Positions 8,582 to 17,385 of a stretch of 54,985 bases of DNA are shown piece by piece (within the stretch, counting starts at the first letter, position 1; each line of letters begins with the position of its first letter). The DNA comes from Nitrospira sp. Lineage in GTDB: Bacteria > Nitrospirota > Nitrospiria > Nitrospirales > Nitrospiraceae. The stretch covers positions 1 through 54,985 of the forward strand of contig JAHBWU010000017.1 of the NCBI GenBank assembly GCA_019636835.1. Direction: 5' to 3'. The translations under genes were made by a program, and so were the position numbers. Under the pieces are notes generated by a model that saw nothing but the letters and a program-made list of their open reading frames with translations, was not told where the DNA came from and ran no database searches.

Positions 8582-9142
8582 TCATTCAACCGATCGATGG
8601 CGCGAGCGAGATACGGCGGTCACGCGTTCCTTGGCCCCACGTGTAAGGGTTGAGGCAGAAACGTCTTCAAACTTTGGCGCAGCTTCTGCCCTGCCCAGAT
8701 TCGCCGGCAAAACATCGACGAAGTGATCAAGGCCCTGCCCATTCTTCCAACGCTGAACGGGGGCCTTGGCACTCACCTGGGCGCCGTCGAAGACTTGCCA
8801 CGAACTTGTCAGAGTTGCCTGGCTCGGATTCAAACCTTCCAGGGGCCGTTGAATAGGGACTTCCATGCTTGCGGAAGAAGCGCCTAGGGGAATAGGTACG
8901 GGATGAAGCTCAGCTTGAGGTCGCCCAGGCAAGATCGGCCGAACCGTGGCCTTCTTCGGTGATGCGGATCGAGGAACCGGCGCCACGGTCGTCGCCGACT
9001 TCTTTTGCATCACGGGAGGCGGCGTATCAGTTATATAGAGATTGCCTTGGTCATCGGTCCATTTATAGAGTTCCGCGGATCCGATAACCGGCCAAAACAA
9101 AAGACCGCTTATTATTATGAGGACCAGTATGAAGACTTTCAT
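8582..9142 (-). CDS. DUF4124-domain exported protein
   Basis: 186 residues. A signal peptide or anchor (MKVFILVLIIISGLLFWPVIGSAE) is followed by LYKWTDDQGNLYITDTPPP, the hallmark of DUF4124, a short periplasmic domain of unknown function that is frequent in Proteobacteria and Nitrospirota. The remaining 130 residues are Pro/Ala-rich linker plus a poorly structured C-terminus with no recognised motif. It appears to lead a two-gene unit with the WD40 protein. The function is not known. Confidence 0.75.
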   Translation of the reverse strand: MKVFILVLIIISGLLFWPVIGSAELYKWTDDQGNLYITDTPPPVMQKKSATTVAPVPRSASPKKATVRPILPGRPQAELHPVPIPLGASSASMEVPIQRPLEGLNPSQATLTSSWQVFDGAQVSAKAPVQRWKNGQGLDHFVDVLPANLGRAEAAPKFEDVSASTLTRGAKERVTAVSRSRHRSVE

Positions 9143-9601
9143 GTTGTGAGATGTCCTCAGTATCCAAATGATGCCGATTGTTCAAAGTATAGCAGGGAGT
9201 CCTGCTAGTGCTCGTGCACCGAGCATAGTTGGCCATGCGGTTGGAGCCAGAAAAGAAGTCTCGCGGTTGAAGTGGGAGTTGGATTTGGACGTTATGGTGG
9301 GAGGAGCACGCACCTAACCGAGGATGATTAGGTACGGCGGAGATCTTGGGAGGACTTTAGGCTTCCCAGTACAAGCTGGGCCTGCACACCATCCTCACGC
9401 TCGATCCCCTGTTGAACCATATTCCCTCGGGGCGTTAACTCCTCCCACCTACGTACGATAGGCTTCAACTACGAATCAGTCAAGAAAACTAATGTGTCGT
9501 TCCTCCTCCGGCTGACGAAACTCTGGGAACATCCCACTTGACGTTTGAAATCGTAACGTGCAGGGTACTTCCTCGCTGCAATCTTTAGAAAAAGCGCAAC
9601 A
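9143..9601. other. Intergenic region with an 11-bp inverted repeat
   Basis: No gene is supported here. GGTGGGAGGAG at 9296-9306 and CTCCTCCCACC at 9439-9449 form a perfect 11-bp inverted repeat, 132 bases apart. It could mark a small RNA, a decayed mobile element, or be incidental. The DUF4124 promoter (minus strand) and the promoter for the flavin protein (plus strand) should both lie in this divergent space, but I could not pick either out confidently. Confidence 0.4.
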
Positions 9602-10120
9602 ATGGCTCAGGCAATGACAAGTCAGGATGTACAACAAGAATGGTCGGCACTGGTAACGGAGGTTCGCACAGCCGTACTGCTCACGATGCGAAATGAACGT
9701 CCCTTTGGATCGCACGTGCCCTATGTGTTTGGATCGGGCTGGACCGAAGCCTATCTACACCTCAGCCGATTGTCGCTCCACACGCAGCATCTGCTGGCTG
9801 ATCCTCACGTGTCGCTGTTTATCGCCGAACCGGACGGACCGGAGAAAAATCCTCTCGCGCTAAGAAGAATAAATCTAATGGGTCAAGCGGCACCGCTTTC
9901 ACCTGACGCACCGTCGTATGGCGAGATCAAGGAGCGATACCTGTCGCGGTTTCCCCAAGCCGAGATGATGTTCGGCTTTGGTGATTTTGCTCTCTGGGAA
10001 TTGCGGCTGTCAGACGCCCACTTTGTACTCGGCTTCGGGCAAGCCTTCGTCTCCACCGCGACCACTCCAGCCAGATGGGTGCATCAAAAAGTGGAACGAC
10101 CCTCTGCGAGGAAAGACTGA
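9602..10120 (+). CDS. HugZ/PPOx-like FMN-binding split-barrel protein
   Basis: 172 residues; a second Met at 9614 is an equally good start, and neither has a strong ribosome site. The sequence LLTMRNERPFGSHVPYVFGS, then YLHLSRLSLHTQHLLADPHV and SLFIAEPDG, then RINLMGQAAPL, matches the pyridoxamine-phosphate-oxidase-like split barrel as found in HugZ/HutZ haem-utilisation proteins: a strand with catalytic-region GSHVP, the HTQ/HxxNL-like helix and a dimer strand. The C-terminal AHFVLGFGQAFVS resembles the HugZ F-G-F-G-x-A strand. Likely a flavin- or haem-binding oxidoreductase. The substrate is not evident. Confidence 0.75.
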   Translation: MAQAMTSQDVQQEWSALVTEVRTAVLLTMRNERPFGSHVPYVFGSGWTEAYLHLSRLSLHTQHLLADPHVSLFIAEPDGPEKNPLALRRINLMGQAAPLSPDAPSYGEIKERYLSRFPQAEMMFGFGDFALWELRLSDAHFVLGFGQAFVSTATTPARWVHQKVERPSARKD

Positions 10121-10234
10121 TCGTCGGAAGGGCAGCGCTCACTATTACACACGGCCGGCTCAATCTGCCGTCAAACAACTTACAAAAAACCCCGGCAGAT
10201 ATGTAGCGCGCTGCATGGTCAGGGAGATAAAGCG

Positions 10235-10624
10235 ATGATTTACTCGCCCGCTCTATCTCATCGGATGACACAATTTGTCACAATCATGATGTGTGTGTCG
10301 GCTCTATGGTTCTCTACATCCTGTGACGCAAGGAACCAGAATGCGACAACGACACATACCTTTAAACCTCCTATGAAATCCCCGGCACCACGATTCGTCC
10401 GGCATGAAGTGTTGATCAAGTTCAAGGACGGGATTTCACAAGAGAGGATCGCGTCTATCCTGAAGGAGAACGGGATCGACGTGATCGCTGAAATCCAACG
10501 GGGACGCCTCTATCACGTCAGGATCTTGGACGATCGGTCGGTTGAATCCGCGATCGCCCAACTCACTTCATATCAAGAGGTCGAGTATGCAGAGCCCAAT
10601 TATCGGTACGAAACGCAAAAATAG
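10235..10624 (+). CDS. Free-standing subtilase prodomain (possible protease inhibitor or chaperone)
   Basis: 129 residues, with AGGGAGA a few bases upstream of the ATG. There is an N-terminal export signal (MTQFVTIMMCVSALWFSTSC); the Cys at its end makes a weak lipobox. Residues 50-127 (EVLIKFKDGISQERIASILK to EVEYAEPNYRYE) form an I9/fervidolysin-type propeptide, the fold that guides and inhibits subtilisins. The same signature (EVLVKF and VEYAEPNYLYRL) occurs as the built-in prodomain of the subtilase that starts 1-4 bases downstream. There is no protease domain. By family knowledge, isolated prodomains can inhibit or help fold cognate proteases in trans; that role here is inferred. Confidence 0.8.
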   Translation: MIYSPALSHRMTQFVTIMMCVSALWFSTSCDARNQNATTTHTFKPPMKSPAPRFVRHEVLIKFKDGISQERIASILKENGIDVIAEIQRGRLYHVRILDDRSVESAIAQLTSYQEVEYAEPNYRYETQK

Positions 10625-10628
10625 TGTG

Positions 10629-12947
10629 ATGAGAATTGCACTCTGTTTGGGCGGAACCATCCTGGGAATAGCAACCGTCATGGTCGCATTGTCGGGACTC
10701 ATGCTGGGAGATCGCTTGGTTCATGCGGAGCAGAAACAGGCATCTGGCGGAATGACGGCGTTATCACGGGACGCGCGCCATCCGGCCCAGTATGTACCAG
10801 GAGAGGTGCTTGTCAAGTTCAGGGATCAGGCGTCCTCGTCAGGAATCCAGTCTCTGAATGTACTTGCAGGCGCCAAAGAAATCAGAGTGCTGTCTGTGGA
10901 CGCCAGGACGATTCACCAGTACAAATTGGAAGGTGCCTTGTCGGTAGACGAAGCGGTATTGAAGTATCGAAGTAATCCCGCCGTCGAGTATGCCGAACCG
11001 AACTACCTCTACCGGCTACAAACTATCCCTAGTGATGCGCAGTTTGACTCGTTATGGGGTCTCCATAACATCGGTCAAGCGGTGAATGGAACAGCAGGAC
11101 GGGTGGATGCCGACATCGATGCGCCGGAAGCCTGGGACATCAGCACGGGAAGTCCAAACGTGATTGTCGCCGTTATTGACTCAGGTATCGCCTATGACCA
11201 TCCGGATCTTGCGCCCAATATCTGGGTGAATCCGAGAGAGATTCCTGCGAATGGCGTTGATGACGATGGGAATGGATTGGTCGACGATGTGCATGGATGG
11301 GATTTTCATGTGAACGACAGTGATCCGATGGACCCTGTCGATCTCAATCCTGGTGGCAACCCGGGACATGGCACTCATGTCGCGGGGATCATCGCTGGAG
11401 CCGGAAATAATGGAACTGGGGTAACAGGGGTCATGTGGACCGCGAGACTAATGGCCCTGAGGGCCGCAGGGATAGATCGCTCCGTATCCACCACCGCTCT
11501 TGTCAGCGCGATCCACTATGCCGTCGACAATGGCGCACGTGTGATCAACGCGAGCTTTGCCGGACCTGACTGTAGCCTGGCTCTCTATGATACGGTGAAG
11601 GCCGCGAATGCGGCAGGCGTACTGTTTGTTGCAGCGGCAGGAAATGAAGACTCGGATAACGACAACGTACCGAGCTTCCCCGCAAATTTCAGCGCCCCTT
11701 CGGTATGTGACGGGCAACAGAAGGCTGCTCTCTCGAACGTGATCGCCGTGGCCGCCACGGACCAGAATGACGAACTGGCTATTTTCAGTTCCACTGCGGC
11801 GTCCAATTTTGGGGCTAACACGGTTCAGGTGGCCGCGCCGGGAGTCAGAATTAACAGCACGAAGCCTACATCGAACGTTAGGAATGTGCTCCTACATAAT
11901 TTTGATTCCAACCCATCCGGCCTCGGATATGTCTTTGGAGGAAGCAATTCTACCTGGGGATTCACCAATTCCCCATCATTCAGCCAACCGAACAGTCTGA
12001 CCGACAGTCCGAATGGAAACTATCAGAACAACACCGACTCATTCGCGACCGGACCAGTGTTCACGACCGAGGGACAGAAGGGATGCCGACTTGACAGCCG
12101 CGTTCGCTTGCAAACTGAACAGGATATAGATGGAATTCTTGTAGAAACATCAAGAAACAGTGGAACGAGTTGGGAACCCATTCGTGGGTTCACAGAGAAT
12201 AGCGACGCCCAATTTGTCTCTTTCACCTGGGGAGACCTCGCGGATGGTGTGGCCGGTTCACGGTTTCGCTTTCGATTCATATCGGATGAGCGCCAGGTCT
12301 TCGACGGTGTGTATTTAGACGATGTCCGCGTCGCCTGTGTTGCGGGACCGCCGTCGGGAACGACGGACTACCAGTTTCTTCTGGGGACTTCGATGGCCAC
12401 TCCGCATGTGGCGGGACTCGCCGGCTTGTTGCTCTCGGTTAATCCCACTCTCACCGTATCTCAACTCAGGAACGCAATCCTCGACACGGTGGACCGGAAG
12501 GCTTCTTTGAGAGGAAAGGTGTCGACCGGCGGGCGCATCAATGCCCGAGCCGCATTGGCCAGCGTTGTGACAAATTTCACCGTCACCGTCAACAAGGCAG
12601 GTGCCGGCACCGGCACGGTTACGTCCAATTCTTCCGGGATTGACTGCGGAGCGACATGCAATGGGCAGTTTCCCCAAGGTAGCACTGTAAACCTCACCGC
12701 AGCACCCGATACTGGGTCTGTCTTCTCAGGATGGAGTGGAGATTGTAGTGGAACTGATCCCTGCTCGCTCACTCAAAATTCGACTGTAACTGCGACCTTC
12801 AACATCGCGCCACCTCCGCCGGTTCCCAACGACAACGTCGGAGGAGGAGGCTGCACTCTTGCCCCTGGCGCAACCGGTGACATGTTGCTGCCTGCCATGC
12901 TAGTCATGTCTCTGGTTCTCTTGTTGTGGAGGGTAAGACGCCGATGA
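10629..12947 (+). CDS. S8 subtilase with C-terminal Cys sorting tail
   Basis: 772 residues from the ATG at 10629 (GTG at 10626 possible). Order: signal peptide; prodomain (about 55-135); S8 catalytic domain with Asp184 (AVIDSGIAYDHPDL), His247 (GHGTHVAGIIAG), oxyanion Asn (FVAAAGNED) and Ser588 (GTSMATPHVAG). Between Asn and Ser lies an insert of about 150 residues beginning LLHNFDSNPSGLGYVFGG and ending FDGVYLDDVRVAC, resembling the beta-sandwich (MAM/immune-inhibitor-A type) module. Then comes a divergent repeat domain (KAGAGTGTVTS, FSGWSGDCSG), a Pro linker, and a terminal tail GGGGCTLAPG, a hydrophobic helix and WRVRRR. That tail has the layout of Cys-type C-terminal sorting signals, so the enzyme is probably cleaved and anchored at the surface. 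Confidence 0.93.
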   Translation: MRIALCLGGTILGIATVMVALSGLMLGDRLVHAEQKQASGGMTALSRDARHPAQYVPGEVLVKFRDQASSSGIQSLNVLAGAKEIRVLSVDARTIHQYKLEGALSVDEAVLKYRSNPAVEYAEPNYLYRLQTIPSDAQFDSLWGLHNIGQAVNGTAGRVDADIDAPEAWDISTGSPNVIVAVIDSGIAYDHPDLAPNIWVNPREIPANGVDDDGNGLVDDVHGWDFHVNDSDPMDPVDLNPGGNPGHGTHVAGIIAGAGNNGTGVTGVMWTARLMALRAAGIDRSVSTTALVSAIHYAVDNGARVINASFAGPDCSLALYDTVKAANAAGVLFVAAAGNEDSDNDNVPSFPANFSAPSVCDGQQKAALSNVIAVAATDQNDELAIFSSTAASNFGANTVQVAAPGVRINSTKPTSNVRNVLLHNFDSNPSGLGYVFGGSNSTWGFTNSPSFSQPNSLTDSPNGNYQNNTDSFATGPVFTTEGQKGCRLDSRVRLQTEQDIDGILVETSRNSGTSWEPIRGFTENSDAQFVSFTWGDLADGVAGSRFRFRFISDERQVFDGVYLDDVRVACVAGPPSGTTDYQFLLGTSMATPHVAGLAGLLLSVNPTLTVSQLRNAILDTVDRKASLRGKVSTGGRINARAALASVVTNFTVTVNKAGAGTGTVTSNSSGIDCGATCNGQFPQGSTVNLTAAPDTGSVFSGWSGDCSGTDPCSLTQNSTVTATFNIAPPPPVPNDNVGGGGCTLAPGATGDMLLPAMLVMSLVLLLWRVRRR

Positions 12948-13543
12948 GACTGAATTTCGGCGCGAGTGGAATATCGTTACCGCAGAAGCGGCACTCCGCC
13001 TGCATGGTCGAGGCGCAGCGCGCTCCTTCCGGTGTACTCCCTATACCAAACCGCTCAGCACAAGTACTGGCCCTACTTGGACTTCAACTGAATCGTCCCT
13101 TTCATCGGGATTCTGTATTTCTCTTCTTGTTAGCCCTTGGCCCGATGGTATGGCTTACCATGATAGGGTTCTTGACGTTTCAACCATTGCCTTGGCATAC
13201 CATATGGTCACCGGCTTTTCTCTCCATCGCCCTCTGGCAGCCTCTCTTCGAAGAATTGCTCTTCCGTGGCATTGTCCAGGGCCATTTGCTGCAATCCATG
13301 GCTGGGCAGAAAACATGGTTTGGCCTCTCCACCTCCAATCTGCTGACATCCTTCTTGTTCTCATTGGCCCATCTGGCCAGCCATTCTCTCTCGTGGTCCT
13401 TGCTCATCTTCATTCCTTCCCTCTGTTTCGGCTTCGTACGGGATCGCTTTGGATCTGTGTATCCCTCTATCGCTCTGCATGCTTTCTATAATACCGGTTA
13501 CGTTCTTCTCATCGGTGGCGTCACGCTTCTAAACTCCCGCTAA
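12944..13543 (+). CDS. CPBP-family glutamic intramembrane protease, likely the sorting protease for the subtilase
   Basis: About 199 residues from the ATG at 12944, which overlaps the subtilase stop codon (ATGA), so translation is coupled. Several hydrophobic helices surround the CPBP/Abi (CAAX protease) motifs: EELLFRG (motif 1, the two Glu residues), FLFSLAHL (motif 2 His) and YPSIALHAFYN (motif 3 His/Asn). In known systems, CPBP enzymes of the myxosortase type (and the MrtJ enzyme named with JDVT-CTERM tails) cleave Cys-containing C-terminal tails. Being fused in operon with a single substrate with such a tail makes this a likely dedicated pair. The exact subfamily needs a model search. 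Confidence 0.85.
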   Translation: MRLNFGASGISLPQKRHSACMVEAQRAPSGVLPIPNRSAQVLALLGLQLNRPFHRDSVFLFLLALGPMVWLTMIGFLTFQPLPWHTIWSPAFLSIALWQPLFEELLFRGIVQGHLLQSMAGQKTWFGLSTSNLLTSFLFSLAHLASHSLSWSLLIFIPSLCFGFVRDRFGSVYPSIALHAFYNTGYVLLIGGVTLLNSR

Positions 13544-13616
13544 GATGCCTTATCTTGGACTGGGCGGTGCAGATAGCGGAAGGACGCGTACCGTTGGAGA
13601 TTCGAAATGAATAGAA

Positions 13617-14669
13617 TCAGTCAGCGCTCCCTGGCGGGGTAAAGGTTTCATTCAAATCACTGAAGGAGCCGCCAGGAGTCGGCCCCCCGCTGATGACGTA
13701 CATGCGTCCATGTTCTACTGCTGATCCGAGACCATGACGGGCTGTCGGCATCGGAGCCATACGTTGCCAGGTATCATGCACTGGGTCATAGGCCTCGTTC
13801 TCACTGAACGTGCCCGTGGCCCCTTCTCCGCCGAATACGTAGATCCATCCTCCTACCATAGAGGCGGTGATGCCGCTCCGCGCAGTCGGAAGATCCGCGA
13901 CACGTATCCAGCGATCAGTCATAGGATCGTACCGTTCCGTAACAGCGAGATTGCGAGAATAGTCGCCATCGGTACGCCCGCCGATCGCATAAATCTTTCC
14001 GGCGACCGTTGCGGTAGCAAGGTGATCGCGAGGGGTCGGCAGGGACGCACCCGTTGTCCAGACGTTCCGCGCGGGATCGTACACTTCGACCTGCGCATTG
14101 TTAACCTTCCGATCGTAGCCGCCGATAGCGTAAAGCTTTCCGTCGTGCTCCGTCACAGACAAGGCGCCGCGTACAGTCGGCATTGGAGCGCGCTCGGTCC
14201 AGGTGTCCGTGGTTGGATCATAGGCGTAGACTGTCGCGACTGGATTCCAGACACTCAAACCTGACTTGCTGTACCCACCGATGATATATAATCGCCCACC
14301 TACGACGCCGATTCCGACATGGTGCAAACCGACCGGCATAGGCGCTTTGGAGATCCACCGGTCCGTCACAGGATCATACATTTCAACAGAGGGCGTGATC
14401 GTCAAATTCAGCAAATTGCCCAAGCTGGGCTTTTCAAACCCACCGACGACGTAGATCTTTCCATCCAACGCTGCGGCAGCTACTTCGGTCCGTTTCGTCG
14501 GCATCGGAGCTGCGGTGCGCCAAGTCCCTTGATCCGGTTCGGGCTGCGCAGATTGAGCGAATACCGGCAGCACAATCAGGAAAAACCAGACAAGAACTGG
14601 CGCCAACAATGGAATCAGCGTCGCTGAAAGCCTTGGGCACGGGCCTGATGATCTCGTGAACTGAAGCAT
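13617..14669 (-). CDS. Exported Kelch-repeat protein
   Basis: 350 residues. An N-terminal hydrophobic segment ending PVFAQSAQ is a signal peptide with a good Ala-x-Ala-like cleavage site. Six Kelch blades follow, each with the GKIYVVGG or YAIGG core and a TDRW/TDTW end (for example DGKIYVVGGF, GGRLYIIGGY, DGKLYAIGGY, AGKIYAIGGR, GGWIYVFGGE, HGRMYVISGG). This closes a six-bladed beta-propeller like the bacterial galactose-oxidase/NanM-type domains, but no catalytic residues can be assigned. It ends at the convergent spacer with the protease cassette. Confidence 0.88.
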   Translation of the reverse strand: MLQFTRSSGPCPRLSATLIPLLAPVLVWFFLIVLPVFAQSAQPEPDQGTWRTAAPMPTKRTEVAAAALDGKIYVVGGFEKPSLGNLLNLTITPSVEMYDPVTDRWISKAPMPVGLHHVGIGVVGGRLYIIGGYSKSGLSVWNPVATVYAYDPTTDTWTERAPMPTVRGALSVTEHDGKLYAIGGYDRKVNNAQVEVYDPARNVWTTGASLPTPRDHLATATVAGKIYAIGGRTDGDYSRNLAVTERYDPMTDRWIRVADLPTARSGITASMVGGWIYVFGGEGATGTFSENEAYDPVHDTWQRMAPMPTARHGLGSAVEHGRMYVISGGPTPGGSFSDLNETFTPPGSAD

Positions 14670-14673
14670 GTCT

Positions 14674-14862
14674 TCATTCTATACCCGATTGAGTCGTAGT
14701 GGCAGCCTCAGCCAGCAGCATGCGTAGGCGGTTCGCTGCAACGTCAGATGGCGCCCCTTGGATCGCTACTTCTTCCACCTCACCATCACAGCACGAGCCT
14801 GCTGCTAGAAAGGTGAACGTGGTCTGCGATGAGCAATGTTCGATTGCACAGCAGCGATCCAC
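14674..14862 (-). CDS. Possible small protein upstream of the Kelch gene
   Basis: 62 codons, stopping 4 bases before the Kelch start. The sequence contains paired Cys residues (DRCCAIEHC, AAGSCCDGEV) and a helical C-terminus (SDVAANRLRMLLAEAATTT). It has no recognised family and no clear ribosome site, so it may not be real. The rest of the space to 15092 (14863-15092) holds nothing I recognise. Confidence 0.25.
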   Translation of the reverse strand: MDRCCAIEHCSSQTTFTFLAAGSCCDGEVEEVAIQGAPSDVAANRLRMLLAEAATTTQSGIE

Positions 14863-15092
14863 TATTGGTGCCGATGAAAAGAGCTAATGAAGTTGGAGAA
14901 TTCCTCACTAATCAATGTGATTCCATCGAACGGCGTGCAGCATAATACGATCTACGATACACCTGGTTGCACTCATTGAAGCCATACTATGATCGATGGC
15001 GGGGTCAAGTCTTGTAGCTCAGCCAACCGGTACAAAGGTCACTCTGTTGGTCGAATAAAACAGGAGGAGAAACCACGCCGACAGCGAAAGCC

Positions 15093-15308
15093 CTACTCGC
15101 TTTTTTTTCGACAGAGTAGGCCGAAGGAGCTGCCTAAGGCGAGCCCGCCGAGGAAGGTCAAACTGAGGATCACACCGAGAAGCGAAGTCGGGTGTCCCGC
15201 TTGGCGGCGAATATATCGACGCGCTTGGCAACCGACGGTGGCTTCGCCTCCCATCCAGTCGCGCGGGTCCTCGGTCTGTATGTCAATCCGAGTATCGACG
15301 GATTTCAT
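15093..15308 (-). CDS. Small single-pass membrane protein
   Basis: 71 residues. The polar N-terminal half (MKSVDTRIDIQTEDPRDW) is followed by a basic patch (RRYIRRQAGHP) and one transmembrane helix (LLGVILSLTFLGGLALGSSF), ending in CRKKSE. The basic patch before the helix predicts that the N-terminus is inside. Its ATG overlaps the stop codon of the PilZ gene (ATGA), so the two are translationally coupled and it may act with that protein. No family is recognised. Confidence 0.6.
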   Translation of the reverse strand: MKSVDTRIDIQTEDPRDWMGGEATVGCQARRYIRRQAGHPTSLLGVILSLTFLGGLALGSSFGLLCRKKSE

Positions 15309-15634
15309 GCCTCCCTCCCTTCATCAAGTGCGATGCATTCATCGATCAGCTGCTCTAATTCATCCATCTCTTGCTGTCGCACGTCCACAAACCGAACCCC
15401 GAACGTTCGATCGACGGTCCATTGTACCCGAGCCTGCTCAATCAGAATCGGGGTGTCGTCTCCTGGGACAATCAGCTTGACGGCAATCTGCTTTCCAGGA
15501 TGGACCTCGAGAGAGCTTTCGATCCTGGCGCCGCCGAGCGATAGATCGAGCGCCTCACCTTCCACTTCATGCGAATTTGCCCGGAGCAAGCTCTTAACTT
15601 GAGCCGAAACTCGACGGTGCCGACGTCGCTCCAT
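15305..15634 (-). CDS. PilZ-domain protein
   Basis: About 109 residues from the ATG at 15634, chosen because MERRRHRRVSAQVKSLLR carries the RRxxR half of the PilZ c-di-GMP motif directly after it. A longer reading up to 15766 would cover the lnt promoter region. The second half of the motif is DLSLGGARIES (D/NxSxxG). The C-terminus VQWTVDRTFGVRFVDVRQQE is the usual final PilZ strand. It should bind cyclic di-GMP. The output partner may be the coupled membrane protein downstream. It is divergent from lnt. Confidence 0.88.
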   Translation of the reverse strand: MERRRHRRVSAQVKSLLRANSHEVEGEALDLSLGGARIESSLEVHPGKQIAVKLIVPGDDTPILIEQARVQWTVDRTFGVRFVDVRQQEMDELEQLIDECIALDEGREA

Positions 15635-15747
15635 AAAAGCTAGAATACCTCTTTCACCGGGGAAAAGCACCTGCCGGCCTCCCAAGTTGCTGATTGTTCG
15701 AGCATTCTCTTGCAAGTCGTCGAATCTTTTGGATAAGGTACGGCACG

Positions 15748-17364
15748 ATGGACCAAGCTCGTCCACGCCAGATCCTCTTTGCCTGCGCGAGCGGACTGCT
15801 GTTGCCTTTCTGCTTTCCGAGATTTGATCTGGGATTGCTGGCCTGGATCGTCCTGATTCCTCTCCATCTCGCGCTTGATCAATGCTCCAGACAGCGGGCC
15901 TTTTGGATCGGCTGGCTGAGCGGTCTTGTCGGATTCACCGGCATCATGGCCTGGGTCGTCACCGCCATGACGACCTATGGCAAGGTTCCCGAACCCGTTA
16001 GTTACGCGATTTTATTGTTGCTGACCACCTATCTTGGACTCTATATAGGGCTCTATAGTCTCGCCGTCGTTTGGTTGCGGGAACTCATCCCACGCTATGG
16101 GATCTTCTTTGCACCCTGCTTCTGGGTCGCACTCGAGTTGGTCCGCACCCATCTGCTTTCCGGCCTTCCATGGTGTCTCCTCGGCTATTCGCAATATCGC
16201 GAACTGGACCTGATTCAGGTGGCAGACCACACGGGTGTGTACGGTATTTCTTTCCTCATCGTCCTGGTGAATGTGGCTTTCGCCGAGCTATTTTTGTGGA
16301 TCATGCCGTTTTTCAGAGGATTTCACCCGGTCAAGCTCCCGTGGGAGCTCCTCACGACTGCGGCAGTCTGCATGCTACTGTCCTGGTTCTACAGTGCGGC
16401 GGTCCTGAGCGATCGAGATCTGAAAACCTCCTCACCATCCATCACTGTAGGTGTCGTTCAACCGAATATCGATCAAGCCGTGAAATGGGATGCGTTATTC
16501 CGCGATGAGACGATGCGGAGGTTCGACCACCTGACGGCCCAACTGGGAACCGGTACCGACTTGGTCGTGTGGCCCGAAGCAGCCACGCCGTTTATTTTCG
16601 AGCGGGAGAAAGAGTATCAATTGCAGTTGATTGCTTGGGCGGAACGTGCGCAAGCGCCGATCCTCCTCGGCAGCCCGGCCCTGAGATTCTATCCTGATCG
16701 CCGCCCCTACCTTTTGAATAGCGCCTATCTGCTGGGGAGGGACGGTACAGTCCTTGGCCGTTATGATAAGCACCATCTCGTGCCATTCGGAGAGTACATC
16801 CCCCTCAAATCGTCGTTTCTGTTCTTCCTCGATAAACTCGTCGAAGGGATCGGCGATTTCGAAGCAGGACCGGGGCCGACGACTCTTTCGTTCAACCCTA
16901 AATCATGGAACAAGGAACGTCCGGCCGGCTCCAGACCGGTCAAGTTCGGCGTGGCGATCTGCTATGAAGTGATCTTCCCTGATTTTGTCCGTCAGTTCGC
17001 AGCGAACGGCGCGGAGTTTCTGGTCACGATCACGAATGACGGATGGTTTGGACCGTCCTCGGCCCCAGCCCAGCACTTCGCCATGGTCGTCTTTCGCTCA
17101 GTTGAAAATCATTTGGCTTTCGTGCGGGCGGCCAACACGGGGATCTCCGGGTTCATCGATCCGTTCGGACAGATCATCGAAGCGACGCCCCTGTTTGTCG
17201 AGCAGGCATCGTATACGACGATCCCGACCAGACAAGCCCGCACGTTTTACAGCTATTACGGCGATGTGTTTGCCCACGCCTGTGTTATAATCTGCGCGCT
17301 TTTGATTCTGTTCGGGTATTTCCGCACGAAGGAACCAGCCCTGACGGCAATCACACCGGCATGA
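15748..17364 (+). CDS. lnt: Apolipoprotein N-acyltransferase
   Basis: About 538 residues from the ATG at 15748 (MDQARPRQILFACASG). It performs the third step of lipoprotein maturation in the inner membrane, adding an acyl chain to the N-terminal Cys. The N-terminal half has seven or so hydrophobic helices. The C-terminal nitrilase domain shows the catalytic Glu (VVWPEAATPF), Lys (GRYDKHHLVPFGEYIP) and Cys (VAICYEVIFPDFV), plus the essential TNDGWFG loop. Lipoproteins in this window (23470, 33614, 38105, 50492) are its expected substrates. prfB follows 21 bases downstream. Confidence 0.95.
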   Translation: MDQARPRQILFACASGLLLPFCFPRFDLGLLAWIVLIPLHLALDQCSRQRAFWIGWLSGLVGFTGIMAWVVTAMTTYGKVPEPVSYAILLLLTTYLGLYIGLYSLAVVWLRELIPRYGIFFAPCFWVALELVRTHLLSGLPWCLLGYSQYRELDLIQVADHTGVYGISFLIVLVNVAFAELFLWIMPFFRGFHPVKLPWELLTTAAVCMLLSWFYSAAVLSDRDLKTSSPSITVGVVQPNIDQAVKWDALFRDETMRRFDHLTAQLGTGTDLVVWPEAATPFIFEREKEYQLQLIAWAERAQAPILLGSPALRFYPDRRPYLLNSAYLLGRDGTVLGRYDKHHLVPFGEYIPLKSSFLFFLDKLVEGIGDFEAGPGPTTLSFNPKSWNKERPAGSRPVKFGVAICYEVIFPDFVRQFAANGAEFLVTITNDGWFGPSSAPAQHFAMVVFRSVENHLAFVRAANTGISGFIDPFGQIIEATPLFVEQASYTTIPTRQARTFYSYYGDVFAHACVIICALLILFGYFRTKEPALTAITPA

Positions 17365-17385
17365 CCGAATAAGGAGGGTTGTGGC

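Noticed and set aside
9296..9449. Insertion-sequence remnant defined by the 11-bp inverted repeat
   Set aside because: No coding remnant or target duplication is visible; 11 bp over 150 bases is only weak evidence.
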